Source: Streptomyces pseudovenezuelae (GTDB lineage Bacteria; Actinomycetota; Actinomycetes; Streptomycetales; Streptomycetaceae). Taken from it: 64,000 bases of DNA. A program made the translations under genes and the position numbers. Below, in pieces: positions 35,552 through 44,956 of the stretch (the first letter of the stretch is position 1; each line of letters begins with the position of its first letter). A model generated the notes under the pieces. The model saw only the letters and a program-made list of their open reading frames with translations. It ran no database searches and was not told the origin of the DNA. The DNA lies in contig NZ_KQ948150.1 of NCBI RefSeq assembly GCF_001513955.1, positions 759,649 to 823,648 of the forward strand. Direction: 5' to 3'.

Positions 35552-37747
35552 TCAGAGCAACGCCTCTGCGGTGATGGGAAGTTCGCGGACACGGCGGCCG
35601 GTGGCGTTGAAGACCGCGTTGGCGATGGCGGGCGCCACCCCGATCATCACGAGCTCGCCGAGCCCCTTGACTCCGAGCGGGTCGGCCTCGCGGTCCTCGC
35701 CGTCCAGGTAGATCGCCTTGAGGTCGGGGATGTCGGCGTTGACGGGGACGAGGTAGTCGGCGAGGTTGGCGTTGACGATGCGTCCGTCGCGGTGGTCGGT
35801 GACGGTGTGCTCCAGCAGGGCTGTGCCGATGCCGCCGACCATGCCGCCGAGGGCCTGGCTGTCGGCGAGCTTGGGGCTGATGATGCGGCCCGCGTCGTAC
35901 ACGCCGAGTACGCGCCGCACCCGCACCAGGCCCAGGCTCGCGTCGACGGCCACTTCGGCGAAGGTCGCGTTGTAGCCGTAGAAGGAGTGCCGCTCCGGGC
36001 CCGACGGCGGCGCGAAGGAGCCGTCCGCCGCCAGGTGGGTGCGGTCGTTGCGGGCCAGCAGCCGACGGTACGTCTCCCCGCGCGTGGGATCGTTCTTCAC
36101 GTGCAGCCGGCCGTTGCGTACGACGACATCGTCGACCCCCACCCCGTACAGCGGCGACTCGCGGTCCCCGACTGCCAGTTCGATCGCCTGACGGCGGACC
36201 CTGTTGCAGGCGTCGAGGGTGGCGGAGCCGACGCTGGCCATGGTCATCGAGCCGCCGTGCGGTGGTGTAGGCGGGTAGAGGGAGTCCCCCAGCCGGAAGG
36301 TGACCGAGCGCACCGTCAGCCCGAGGGCGTCAGCGGCGACCTGGGTCTGGGAGGTGTACGTGCCCGGGCCCATGTCGGTCGCGGCCGCCTCGACCAGCGC
36401 GGTGCCGTCGGCGTCCAGGCGGGCGCGGGCCTGGGCGGGCATGCGGGCGGTGTCGTAGACGCCGGCGGCCATGCCCCTGCCGATCAGCCAGTGTCCCTCA
36501 CGCGTTGCGCGGGGCCTGGGGTCGCGGCGATCCCAGCCGAACTCGCGCGCGCCGACCGCATAGCACTCGCGCAACCGACGGGTCGAGAACGGCAGCCCGG
36601 ACGACTCGTCCTCGTTCGGCTCATTGCGCCGGCGAAGCTCGATCGGGTCGACGCCGAGCTTGTGGGCGAGTTCGTCCATGGCCGACTCGATGACGAAGGA
36701 GGCCGTCTGGAAGCCGGGGCCCCGCATGTACAGCGGCGTGGGCAGGTCCAGCGGCACCGTCCGGTACCTCTGGGTCACGTTGGGCATGCTGTAGAGCATC
36801 TGCCCGGCCGCCAGGACGGACTCGGTGAACGTCTCGTACGACGACGTCTCGGCGTCCAGCTCGTGCACCGCGGCGGCCAGACGGCCGCGCCGGTCACTGC
36901 CGAGGCGCAGGCGGTACTCGTACGAGGGCCGGAAACCGGTACCGAGGTACATCTGCTTGCGACTGAGGACCAGCTTGACCGGGCGCTTCGTCTCGCGGGC
37001 GGCCAGCGCGGCGACGACCACGTGCGGCCAGCAGCGCAGGGCCGTGCCGAAACCGCCGCCGACGAACGGTGAGATGACCCGCACCGCGTCCGTCTCCAGG
37101 CCGAACACCGCGGCGAGTTCGGTCTGCGTGCCCACCACCCACTGGGTCTTGTCCCACACGGTGAGCTGGTCGCCGTCCCAGCGGGCGATGGTGGCGTGCG
37201 GCTCCATCGGGTTGTGGTGGTTGCGCGCCGTGCGGTACGTCAGGTCCAGCCGTACGGGCGCCGAGCGCAGGGCGGCTTCGGCGTCGCCGCGCGCGTAACG
37301 GGTCGGCTCGTCCGGCTCGGCCTCGGTGAGGTCGGTCGAGGGCTGTTCGGCGTCGTAGCCGACCTTGACCAGGCTCGCGCCGTGCTGTGCGGCCTCCAGG
37401 GTGGTGGCGACCACGACGGCGACGGGCTGGCCGTGGAAACGGACACGGTCGTCCTGGAAGACGCGCAGTCGCCGGCCGGGCGGATTGTTGGACCCCGCGT
37501 TGTCGCGGTACGGCAGCTTCGGCGCGTTGCGGTGATGGAGCACCTTCACTACGCCCGGAAGGGCTTCGGCGGCAGCGCTGTCGATCGACGTGACGCGCCC
37601 GCGGCCGATGTTCGCGTCGACGATGACGGCGTGAACGGACCCCTCGACCTCGTGCTCGGCGGCGTACAGCGCCTTGCCCGTGACCTTGAGTCGGCCGTCC
37701 ACCCGGGAGAGGGGCGCACCCACGGCTGCCTGCGGCTGGGGGCTCAC
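35552..37747 (-). CDS. paoC: Periplasmic aldehyde oxidoreductase, molybdenum-binding subunit
   Basis: 731 residues from a GTG overlapping the FAD-subunit stop (GTGA). Aldehyde oxidase/xanthine dehydrogenase a/b hammerhead domain at the N-terminus (RVDGRLKVTGKALYAAEH), then the Mo-cofactor domain. The catalytic Glu is Glu698 in GVKGLGELVMIG. Length matches E. coli PaoC (YagR). It has no signal peptide of its own and would be co-exported with the Tat-bearing Fe-S subunit. It oxidises aldehydes to acids; exact substrate unknown. Confidence 0.93.
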   Translation of the reverse strand: MSPQPQAAVGAPLSRVDGRLKVTGKALYAAEHEVEGSVHAVIVDANIGRGRVTSIDSAAAEALPGVVKVLHHRNAPKLPYRDNAGSNNPPGRRLRVFQDDRVRFHGQPVAVVVATTLEAAQHGASLVKVGYDAEQPSTDLTEAEPDEPTRYARGDAEAALRSAPVRLDLTYRTARNHHNPMEPHATIARWDGDQLTVWDKTQWVVGTQTELAAVFGLETDAVRVISPFVGGGFGTALRCWPHVVVAALAARETKRPVKLVLSRKQMYLGTGFRPSYEYRLRLGSDRRGRLAAAVHELDAETSSYETFTESVLAAGQMLYSMPNVTQRYRTVPLDLPTPLYMRGPGFQTASFVIESAMDELAHKLGVDPIELRRRNEPNEDESSGLPFSTRRLRECYAVGAREFGWDRRDPRPRATREGHWLIGRGMAAGVYDTARMPAQARARLDADGTALVEAAATDMGPGTYTSQTQVAADALGLTVRSVTFRLGDSLYPPTPPHGGSMTMASVGSATLDACNRVRRQAIELAVGDRESPLYGVGVDDVVVRNGRLHVKNDPTRGETYRRLLARNDRTHLAADGSFAPPSGPERHSFYGYNATFAEVAVDASLGLVRVRRVLGVYDAGRIISPKLADSQALGGMVGGIGTALLEHTVTDHRDGRIVNANLADYLVPVNADIPDLKAIYLDGEDREADPLGVKGLGELVMIGVAPAIANAVFNATGRRVRELPITAEALL

Positions 37748-38724
37748 TCGGTACCTCCTACGACGCGCAGCTGGCGTTCGACCGTGCGCTTGAGCAGCTC
37801 GACCTTGAAGCGGTTGTGCTGAAGGGGACGGGCGCCGTCGGCCGCCTTCGCGGCAGCGGCCGACCAGAGAGCTCCCGAGGGGCGTTCGCCGACAAGGTGC
37901 TGTTCGACGGCGGGCAGTTTCCAGGGCACCGTGCCCACGCCCCCGGCGGCGACCCTGGCCTCACGGATCACCCCACCGCGTACGTGCAGCGCGACGGCCG
38001 CCGACGTCAGGGCGAACTCGTAGGACTGCCGGTCACGCACCTTCAGATAGCCGGACCTGAGCGGGCGCGGGAGAGGGGGTATCTGCACTGCGGTGATCAA
38101 CTCGCCGCTACGCAGAGCCTGTTCGCGATGTGGGGTGCTGCCGGGCCGCAACAGGAAGTCCACGAAGGGGACTTGGCGTGTCCCGTCCGGGCCCAGCAGG
38201 TGCACCCGTGCCTCCAGGGCAGCGAAGGCCACGGCGGCATCGGAGGGGTGCGTGGCCACGCACGCGTCGGAGGTTCCCAGGATGGCGTGGGTGCGGTTGA
38301 CGCCGTGCAGCGCGGCGCAACCGGAGCCGGGTTCGCGCTTGTTGCAGTCGGCGGTCACGTCCCGGAAGTACGTGCAGCGGGTGCGCTGCATGATGTTGCC
38401 GCCGATGGTCGCCATGTTCCGCAGCTGGGCGGAGGCGCTCAGCTCCAGCGCCTCCGAGACGACGGGATACAGCGTGCGCACCTTGGCGTGGGCGGCGGCT
38501 TCGGACATGGTCACGAGGGCGCCGATGCGCAGGCCCCCGCGTTCGGTGACGGTGATCTCGCCCAGCGGCAGGGCGGTGATGTCGACGAGGGTCTCGGGGC
38601 GTTCGACGGTCTCCCGCATGAGGTCGACCAGGGTGGTGCCTCCGGCGATGTAACGCCCGCCGTCGCGACCGGCGTTGAGAGCTTCACGGGTGTCGGAGGC
38701 TCGGGTGTAGGAGAAGGGATGCAT
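37744..38724 (-). CDS. paoB: Aldehyde oxidoreductase FAD-binding subunit with extra Fe-S cluster site
   Basis: 326 residues. FAD-binding signature YIAGGTTLVDLM and RNMATIGGNIMQRTRC. The Cys-rich insertion CTYFRD...DCNKREPGSGCAA is the 4Fe-4S-binding loop seen in PaoB (YagS) but not in ordinary xanthine dehydrogenase FAD subunits, which supports the Pao assignment. Starts 12 bases after the Fe-S subunit stop. Confidence 0.93.
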   Translation of the reverse strand: MHPFSYTRASDTREALNAGRDGGRYIAGGTTLVDLMRETVERPETLVDITALPLGEITVTERGGLRIGALVTMSEAAAHAKVRTLYPVVSEALELSASAQLRNMATIGGNIMQRTRCTYFRDVTADCNKREPGSGCAALHGVNRTHAILGTSDACVATHPSDAAVAFAALEARVHLLGPDGTRQVPFVDFLLRPGSTPHREQALRSGELITAVQIPPLPRPLRSGYLKVRDRQSYEFALTSAAVALHVRGGVIREARVAAGGVGTVPWKLPAVEQHLVGERPSGALWSAAAAKAADGARPLQHNRFKVELLKRTVERQLRVVGGTE

Positions 38725-38736
38725 GGCGGCCGATCC

Positions 38737-39387
38737 TCACTTCCGGCCCGCGGTCTGCCGCACCGCGCGCACGATCTTGACGTAGCAGCCGCAGCGGCAG
38801 ATGTTGCCGCTCATCCACTCCCGGATCTCCTCCGGCGAACCGGTGTGACCCTCCTGGATGCAACCCACCCCGGAGACGATCTGCCCCGGTGTGCAGTAGC
38901 CGCACTGGAAGGCGTCCTCGTCGATGAACGCTTGCTGCAACGGGTGGAGTTGTTCACCCTCGGCCAGGCCCTCGATCGTGGTGACCTCGGCCCCCTCCAG
39001 ACGCACCGCGAGCGTCAGACAGGCGTTGACCCGGTGGCCGTCGACCAGCACGGTGCACGCGCCGCAGGCCCCGGCGTTGCAGCCCTTCTTCGAGCCCGTC
39101 AGTCCGAGATGCTCGCGCAGCAGGTCCAGCAGGGAGGTGCGGTTGTCGACCGTCAGGCTTCGGCGAGTGCCGTTGACCGTCAGGGAGACACGGCTGGACG
39201 GCGGCCTCTCGGCGGCTGCGGCCTCTTCCCCGCCGATGAGGGAAGTCCCTCCGACGACGCTTCCCGCGACGACCGCGCCGCCGACCACGGTGCTCGTGGC
39301 GATGAAGGTACGCCGAGTGGGCGCCGGGGAGGAGCCGCCTGCTCCGGTGGGGGGTGGAGCGGCAAGTTCGGGGAGTTCAGTTGACAT
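38737..39387 (-). CDS. paoA: Aldehyde oxidoreductase 2Fe-2S subunit with Tat signal
   Basis: 216 residues. Twin-arginine signal TRRTFIATS (Arg25-Arg26) and an Ala/Gly/Val hydrophobic core, so the assembled complex should be exported folded. Two 2Fe-2S sites: the plant-type loop CNAGACGACTVLVDGHRVNAC and the alpha-helical site with FQCGYCTPGQ and ICRCGCY. First gene of the paoABC-xdhC operon. Confidence 0.94.
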   Translation of the reverse strand: MSTELPELAAPPPTGAGGSSPAPTRRTFIATSTVVGGAVVAGSVVGGTSLIGGEEAAAAERPPSSRVSLTVNGTRRSLTVDNRTSLLDLLREHLGLTGSKKGCNAGACGACTVLVDGHRVNACLTLAVRLEGAEVTTIEGLAEGEQLHPLQQAFIDEDAFQCGYCTPGQIVSGVGCIQEGHTGSPEEIREWMSGNICRCGCYVKIVRAVRQTAGRK

Positions 39388-39691
39388 ACGTACGCCTTCG
39401 TATCGCTGACGGATCGGCTGTACACATCAGCGGGACGCGAGAGGGGATCGTCGTCACCGCCGGGAAGCCGGCCGCCGCGCGTTCTGGCAGCGGCTGCCGG
39501 GCACCTGGGGAGTCTTGCACCGACGGCGACGCTCGTGGCAGGGAGACTTTCCTCCCCCCTTGAAGCTCCGTCAGAAGTGGCTGACCGGCGTCATCGGGGG
39601 CATGCGCGCGTGCTGCACAGCAGATGGCGGTTCCCGCGACGTAGCGACGTTCTGAGCGAGTCCCGGATGCGCGTGGGATGGGCCGAGGGGG
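39388..39691. promoter_or_regulatory. Upstream region of the pao operon
   Basis: 304 bases with no gene. The inverted repeat ATACG-N8-CGTAT (39386-39403) overlaps the paoA start and could be an operator. CTCCCCCCTTG at 39552-39562 is shared exactly with the ADH/XRE intergenic region (44915-44925). A full promoter could not be defined. Confidence 0.4.
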
Positions 39692-40105
39692 CTACGGGGT
39701 GCGGGTGCGGCGGCCGGTGTACTGCTGGTCGGTGACCGGCTCGGCCCAAGTGGTCTCGGGGGTGCCGTCGCCCGTGCCCTCCCACAGGGCGATGTGCTCC
39801 ATGAACCGGTCGGGGACGGCGCCGTGCCAGTGCTCCTCGTTCGGCGGGCATGCGACGGTCTCGCCGGGGTGGGCCTCGAAGACCGTGCCGTCCCGGGTGC
39901 CGATCAGCGCGATGCCGGAAACGACGTGCAGGGTCTGGCCCACGGCGTGGGAGTGCCAGTTGGTGCGGGCGCCCGGTGAGAAGCGGACCAGGTTGGCGCG
40001 CATCCTGGACGGGGCCTGGCCGGCCACGATGACGTCCCACCACACGTCGCCGGTGAACCAGTCCGCCGGGGCCTTGCTGCTGGGCTGTGCCTTGATGAAT
40101 TCCAT
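39692..40105 (-). CDS. Cupin-domain protein
   Basis: 137 residues, a single small cupin barrel. Metal ligands are visible as NWHSHAVGQTLHVV (two His, Gln in the usual Glu place, then His) and EEHWHGA. Close in style to the YP_794446/carboxymuconolactone-linked cupins often found with SDR and MFS genes under XRE/MmyB regulators. Starts 36 bases downstream of the SDR stop on the same strand. The reaction is unknown. Confidence 0.85.
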   Translation of the reverse strand: MEFIKAQPSSKAPADWFTGDVWWDVIVAGQAPSRMRANLVRFSPGARTNWHSHAVGQTLHVVSGIALIGTRDGTVFEAHPGETVACPPNEEHWHGAVPDRFMEHIALWEGTGDGTPETTWAEPVTDQQYTGRRTRTP

Positions 40106-40141
40106 GGGGCCTCTCAGCTCTCTTTCCTGTGTGGGCTGTCC

Positions 40142-40909
40142 TCAGCGGGCGACGTAGCCACCGTCCACGGGGAGGGTGACACCGAGGACGAAACTCGCTC
40201 CGGGGCTGCACAGCCACAGGACCGCCTGGGCGATCTCCTCGGCGGTGCCGAGCCGGTTGATCGGCTGGTTGGCCTCGGCCTCGGCGCGGTCGAGTTCTCC
40301 CTTGGCGATCATGTCGCTGACCATGGGGGTGCCGATGGTGCCCGGGCAGACGGCGTTGATGCGGATGCCTCGGGGGGCGTATTCGAGTGCCGCGCTGCTC
40401 GTCAGGCCGATCACGCCGTGTTTGGAGGCGTGGTAGGAGGCGCGGCCGGGCAGGCCGACCAGGCCGCCCAGGGAGGAGCAGTTGACGATCGCGCCGCTGC
40501 CCTGTGCACGCATGTGCCGCAGCTCGTGCTTCATGCAGGCCCAGACGCCGCGCAGGTTGACGGCGTTGACGCGGTCGAATCGTTCGGCGGGTTCGTCGGC
40601 GGCGTCGCTGGGCGGGATCTGGATGCCGGCGTTGTTGTAGGCCATGTCGAGGCGGCCGAAGGTCTCGACCGTGCGGTCGACGGCGGCGGCGACCTGGTCC
40701 TCGTCGCTGACGTCACACGTGAGGGCGAGGACCTGGTGGCCGGCGTCGGTGAGTCCTTTCGCGGCGGCGTCCAGGGCCGCTTCGTCGATGTCGGTGAGAG
40801 CGACGGCGGCTCCGGACCGGGCGAACGCGCGGGCGGTCGCCAGCCCCATACCGGCGCCGGCCCCGGTGACGAGCGCGACTTGGCCGGTGAAGTCGTAGGT
40901 GGGATTCAC
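40142..40909 (-). CDS. Short-chain dehydrogenase/reductase (SDR)
   Basis: 255 residues, classical SDR length. NAD(P) motif TGAGAGMG, NNAG, catalytic Ser in NCSSLGG and YHASK (Tyr/Lys), then PG motif. The Asp at the end of the second strand (ALTDIDEA) points to NAD(H) preference. Substrate unknown; belongs to the 39.7-44.8 kb minus-strand oxidoreductase set. Confidence 0.92.
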   Translation of the reverse strand: MNPTYDFTGQVALVTGAGAGMGLATARAFARSGAAVALTDIDEAALDAAAKGLTDAGHQVLALTCDVSDEDQVAAAVDRTVETFGRLDMAYNNAGIQIPPSDAADEPAERFDRVNAVNLRGVWACMKHELRHMRAQGSGAIVNCSSLGGLVGLPGRASYHASKHGVIGLTSSAALEYAPRGIRINAVCPGTIGTPMVSDMIAKGELDRAEAEANQPINRLGTAEEIAQAVLWLCSPGASFVLGVTLPVDGGYVAR

Positions 40910-41041
40910 GAGGGTTGCCCTTTCAGGTGAGGAGCTGTGGCGGCACCGACTGATGTGAGGGGTGCCTGGATGAAGTGGGCAGCACGACGCCAGGCGCCGC
41001 GGTGCCGCCGGTCGTCGGCGGTATGCGGCCTCCGGCTTGAG

Positions 41042-42298
41042 TCAGTGCCGCGACGACACCGGCGCGGGTTCGTCGTGTCGGCGTTGCGTGGGAGCGCTGC
41101 TCCGGGCCACGATCCGGCCCTGGTGGGACGGGCCGTGGACGGCGAGGGCGATCAGGGGCAGCAGCGTGAGGGCGGCGATGACGGTGCCCACCAGGGGCGG
41201 GCCGGTCAGGCCCAGGGAGGAGTCCAGGGCCGTACCCGCGATCGCCGAGCCGGCGGCGATGCCTGTGTTGAAGGCGGAGGTGGTCAGCGCCGAGGTGAGG
41301 GTGGGGGCGTCGCCCGCGAAGCGCATGGCGAGGGCGGTGACGACCGGGTTGACCGTGAAGCCGGTCAGGCCCATCAGGAAGACGAGGAGCGTGGCCGTCA
41401 CCGGGTTGCCGGAGAGCGGGATCATCAGGAGCAGTACCAGGGAGCCGGCCGCGGCGGCGGTGATGGTGGTGACCATCGGACGTCGGTCGCCCAGGCGGCC
41501 GCCCGTGGTGGTGCCGGCCAGGGCGCCGACGCCGAACGCGATGAGGACGAGCGGTACGGCGCCTGCGGGGATGCCCGCTCGGTCGGTCAGCAGAGGCGTG
41601 ACATACGTGTACGTCGCCAGGACCCCGCCCATGATCAGCATCGCGGCGCCGAGCGCCAGCCACAGCCGGCCCTGACGCAGTGCCCGGACCTCGGCCCGCA
41701 GGGACACCTCGACGCGCTGCTCCCGGGCCGGGATGAAACGGCCGATGAACACGGCGGCGAGCGCGGAGAGGACGGCCAGGGCCCAGAAGGGGCCGCGCCA
41801 GCCGGTGAACTGGCCGGCGAAGGAGGCGACCGGCACGCCGACGACGTTGGCCAGGGTCAGACCGCCGATCATGACGCCCGTGGCGCGGGTGGCGTTGCGC
41901 GGCCCGGCGGCGGTGGTGGCGACGACGAAACCGACGGACCAGAACGCCCCGGTGGCCAGGGCGGTGACGACCCGGGCGGCGAGGACGATCGTGAAGGACG
42001 TGCTGAGGGCGGCGGCGAGGTGTCCGAGGCAGAACACGGACAGGGCTAGGATCAGCGTTCGGCGCTGGGGAAGGCACAGGGTCGCCATGGCCATGGTCGG
42101 CGCGCCGATGATCATCCCGATGGCGAAGGCGGTGATCAGCAGGCCGGCGTGGGAGACGCTGACTCCGAGGTCACCGGCCAGCTCCGGCAGCAGGCCGGCG
42201 ACGACGAACTCGGTGGTCCCCATCAGGAACGTGCCGGCGGCGAGCACCCACACGACGAGGGGGAGCTTGCCGGGAGTGGTCCCGGATGCGGAAGGCAT
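41042..42298 (-). CDS. MFS transporter, DHA1-type drug/sugar efflux
   Basis: 418 residues from the ATG at 42298 (GGAGAG upstream). Twelve membrane segments; the start MGTTEFVVAGLLPELAGDLG and RVVTALATGAFWSVGF are typical of the AraJ/Cmx-type DHA1 exporters. Probably expels a small toxic or metabolic compound. It lies among oxidoreductase genes likely controlled by the nearby XRE regulator. Confidence 0.9.
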   Translation of the reverse strand: MPSASGTTPGKLPLVVWVLAAGTFLMGTTEFVVAGLLPELAGDLGVSVSHAGLLITAFAIGMIIGAPTMAMATLCLPQRRTLILALSVFCLGHLAAALSTSFTIVLAARVVTALATGAFWSVGFVVATTAAGPRNATRATGVMIGGLTLANVVGVPVASFAGQFTGWRGPFWALAVLSALAAVFIGRFIPAREQRVEVSLRAEVRALRQGRLWLALGAAMLIMGGVLATYTYVTPLLTDRAGIPAGAVPLVLIAFGVGALAGTTTGGRLGDRRPMVTTITAAAAGSLVLLLMIPLSGNPVTATLLVFLMGLTGFTVNPVVTALAMRFAGDAPTLTSALTTSAFNTGIAAGSAIAGTALDSSLGLTGPPLVGTVIAALTLLPLIALAVHGPSHQGRIVARSSAPTQRRHDEPAPVSSRH

Positions 42299-42463
42299 AC
42301 GTGGGGTCTCTCCTTGTGTGGAAAACGGGGGATCACGGAGGGCTGTAGTCGTCACGGCGGACAGTGGACGGCGCGGCCACGTCTTCGACGGTTCCATGTG
42401 GCGAACCGGATGAAAAGGGGAGGATCTCCTCCCTCCTTCCGGCAGGGGCGACCGGTGGGCGGG

Positions 42464-42991
42464 TCAGGGCGCGGCTTCGATGGTGATCTCGTCGGCGGTG
42501 GCGAGTTGCTCGGCGCCGCCGTCGGCCATGTGCCCGACGATGACCAGGCCGGCCGCGTACGGGGCGTCGCGGTAGTAGGTGGCGAGCTGATTCCAGGGGG
42601 CGTAGTACGCCAGGTCGCCGACCTCGGGGTCGGCGCCTTCCGGGGCGCCGGAGGTGGACAGCTTCCGGGGCAGATCGGCGATCTTCTCGGCCTGGTTGAG
42701 GTCCCGCAGGGAGAGGGTGAGGGGAAGCTGGGCGGCGAGGTCGCGGGCGGTGGAGCTGTCGTTCAGGGTGGCGGCGACGGGGTGGCCGTCGAGGGTGAGC
42801 CGGATGTTCATCGCGGTGGTCCTGCCGGTCGGTGTGGTGGTTGCCGGGGCCGTCGATGCCTGCGGGGACGCAGGCGCGGGGGAGGAGGCGGAGGAGGGCG
42901 GCGGGGAGTCGTCGGTACAGGCGGTCATGACCAGGAGCAGGGCGGCGGCCGGGCCGACGCGGGCGAGAGCCTGAACAGGGGCGAGGTTCAC
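42464..42991 (-). CDS. Cyclophilin-like-fold lipoprotein
   Basis: 175 residues from a GTG. A lipoprotein signal (lipobox MTACTDD), a Ser/Pro/Ala linker, then a ~110-residue cyclophilin-like domain (MNIRLTLDGHPVAATLND; GDLAYYAPWNQLATYYRD). This small fold is common in Streptomyces next to SDR and ADH genes; it lacks the peptidyl-prolyl isomerase residues of true cyclophilins. Located 15 bases downstream of the following SDR stop. Confidence 0.82.
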   Translation of the reverse strand: MNLAPVQALARVGPAAALLLVMTACTDDSPPPSSASSPAPASPQASTAPATTTPTGRTTAMNIRLTLDGHPVAATLNDSSTARDLAAQLPLTLSLRDLNQAEKIADLPRKLSTSGAPEGADPEVGDLAYYAPWNQLATYYRDAPYAAGLVIVGHMADGGAEQLATADEITIEAAP

Positions 42992-43006
42992 GAGGTCGTC
43001 CGGTGC

Positions 43007-43672
43007 CTAGTCGGGCAGGGGCTCGGCGTAGTGGCGGAAGCCGTCCCGCGTGGTGTGCATGTCGTACAGGCGCTCGGCCAGCACGTCGGGGCTGCTGGGC
43101 CCGCCGTCGGGCCGGATGGCTCCGGGGATGATCAGCTGCGCGGCGTGGATGTTCTCCGCTGCGAGCGTGTCGTGGAGCATGCGGGCGTAGGCGCTCTCGG
43201 CGGCGAAGGCGATCGAGGTGCCGGCGACCTTCGGGTTGGGTCGTACCGCGCTGGAGCCGTTGACGAACAGCAGGGTGCCGCGGCCGAGCTCGCGCATGCC
43301 GGGCAGGACGACGTTCACCGCGGCGGCAGGGCCCTTGACGGAGAAGGCGAGCGGGGCGTCGAGGTCGTCGGCGCCGGTGTCGAGGACCGGCTTCATGAAT
43401 GGGGCCTGAGGAACGGGGCTGTACTGGAGGATCTCGACGGGCCCCAGGTCGGCCGCAGCCGCGTACAGGGCAGCGGTCAGGGACTCGGTGTCGAGGACGT
43501 CGGCCGGGTAGCCGCGCGCCTGGATGCCGTCACGGGCGAGGTCGGCCGTCAGGCCGTCCAGCTTCCGCGCGTCGCGGGCGATGAGAGCGACGGTGTGGCC
43601 GGCGGCGCCGAAGCGGCGGGCGGTGGCCAGCCCGAGACCGGGGCCGGCGCCGACGAGGGCGAAGGTCGTCAT
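43007..43672 (-). CDS. SDR-family oxidoreductase (atypical)
   Basis: 221 residues from the ATG at 43672. Rossmann motif VGAGPGLGLATARRFG and substrate loop are present, but the canonical YxxxK is changed: the region reads FAAESAYARML, so the active Tyr/Lys pair is not obvious. Similar short SDRs occur next to cyclophilin-like proteins. May bind NAD(P) and catalyse an unknown reduction, or be non-catalytic. Confidence 0.82.
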   Translation of the reverse strand: MTTFALVGAGPGLGLATARRFGAAGHTVALIARDARKLDGLTADLARDGIQARGYPADVLDTESLTAALYAAAADLGPVEILQYSPVPQAPFMKPVLDTGADDLDAPLAFSVKGPAAAVNVVLPGMRELGRGTLLFVNGSSAVRPNPKVAGTSIAFAAESAYARMLHDTLAAENIHAAQLIIPGAIRPDGGPSSPDVLAERLYDMHTTRDGFRHYAEPLPD

Positions 43673-43755
43673 GGTCAGTCCTTGGGTGAGCGGGGTGGTT
43701 CCGGTCCTGTGGCTGCACCTCGTCGGTGCGGCCCCGGGTATGGACGCGTCTGTGC

Positions 43756-44772
43756 TCAGGGCTTGAGCAGGGCCTTGACGGCGCGGCGTTCGTCCATCGC
43801 CTTGTAGCCCTCGGCGACCTGGTCCAGGGGCAGGCTGAGGTCGAAGACCTTGCCCGGATTGATCCGGCCGGTCAGCACGCGGTCGATCAGGTAGGGCAGG
43901 AAGCGGCGCACGGGGGCGGGGCCGCCGCGCAGGCCGACGTGGGAGAAGAACAGCTCCTGGCCGTCGATGGCCACCTCGTGCGGGACGCCGACGAAGCCGA
44001 CGTTGCCGCCGGGCCGGGTGGAGTGCAGGGCCTGCCGCATCGAACCCGCGGTGCCGACGCACTCCAGCACGCTGTCGGCGCCGATGCCGCCGGTGAGGTC
44101 CTTGACGCGGGCGACGCCTTCCTCGCCGCGCTCGGCCACGATGTCGGTGGCGCCGAACTCCAGGGCGAGCTGCTGGCGGGACGCGTGACGCGACATGGCG
44201 ATGATCCGCTCCGCACCCAGTTCCTTCGCGGCGATGACCCCGCACAGGCCGACCGCTCCGTCGCCGACCACCACGGCCGTCGAGCCGGGCTTCACCTCGG
44301 CGGCGAGGGCGGCGTACCACCCGGTGCCCATCACATCGGACACGGCGAGCAGGCTGGGCACCATCTCGGCGTCCGGGTGCTCGTCCGTGGCGACCAGCGT
44401 GCCGTGGGCGTTGGGGATGCGCACGTAGTCGGCCTGGCAGGTGCTCATGAACTCTCGGTTCAGACAGGAGGACTGCCAGCCGTTCAGGCAGTTCGCGCAG
44501 GTGTTGTCCGAGGTGGCGAAGGAACCGACCACGAACTGGCCCGGCCTGACGCCCGTGACCTCGCTGCCGACCTCCTCGACGATGCCGACGTACTCGTGGC
44601 CCATCGGGTGCGGGTCGCCGACCGGCTCGAGACCGCGATACGGCCACAGGTCCGAGCCGCACACACAGGTGGCGACCGTACGGATCACCGCGTCGGTCGG
44701 CTCGATGACCTTCGGGTCGTCGAGGTTCTCGAAGCGCACGTCGCCGGGGGAGTGGATGACTGCTCCGCGCAT
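43756..44772 (-). CDS. Zinc-dependent alcohol dehydrogenase (threonine dehydrogenase-like)
   Basis: 338 residues. Catalytic-zinc residues in CVCGSDLWPYRG and MGHEYVG; a structural-zinc-like Cys set in NTCANCLNGWQSSC; coenzyme motif VVGDGAVGLCG. Full family length. First gene of the minus-strand set (ADH, SDR, cyclophilin-like, MFS, SDR, cupin), facing the divergent XRE regulator. Confidence 0.93.
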   Translation of the reverse strand: MRGAVIHSPGDVRFENLDDPKVIEPTDAVIRTVATCVCGSDLWPYRGLEPVGDPHPMGHEYVGIVEEVGSEVTGVRPGQFVVGSFATSDNTCANCLNGWQSSCLNREFMSTCQADYVRIPNAHGTLVATDEHPDAEMVPSLLAVSDVMGTGWYAALAAEVKPGSTAVVVGDGAVGLCGVIAAKELGAERIIAMSRHASRQQLALEFGATDIVAERGEEGVARVKDLTGGIGADSVLECVGTAGSMRQALHSTRPGGNVGFVGVPHEVAIDGQELFFSHVGLRGGPAPVRRFLPYLIDRVLTGRINPGKVFDLSLPLDQVAEGYKAMDERRAVKALLKP

Positions 44773-44956
44773 GGGGTTGCTTCTTTCGGTGCGGGGGATC
44801 GGTGAGCCGCAGCCGTCGTGAGGATCGACTGCTCACGATCGAGCCTCACACGCGAGGGCAGGCGCGAAAAGCGGAGAGAAGTATCCCGGGAGGGAAACAT
44901 CCAGGGAGGAAATTCTCCCCCCTTGCGCAGGTGCGATCGATGTCATCCTGGAAAGC
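44773..44956. promoter_or_regulatory. Divergent control region of ADH and XRE regulator
   Basis: 184 bases. GGGAG-GAAATT-CTCCC (44904-44919) is a clear inverted repeat centred between the two genes, and continues into CTCCCCCCTTG. A similar element (GGGGAGGATCTCCTCCC) lies at 42417-42433 upstream of the MFS gene. It is a good candidate operator for the adjacent XRE protein. Confidence 0.5.
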
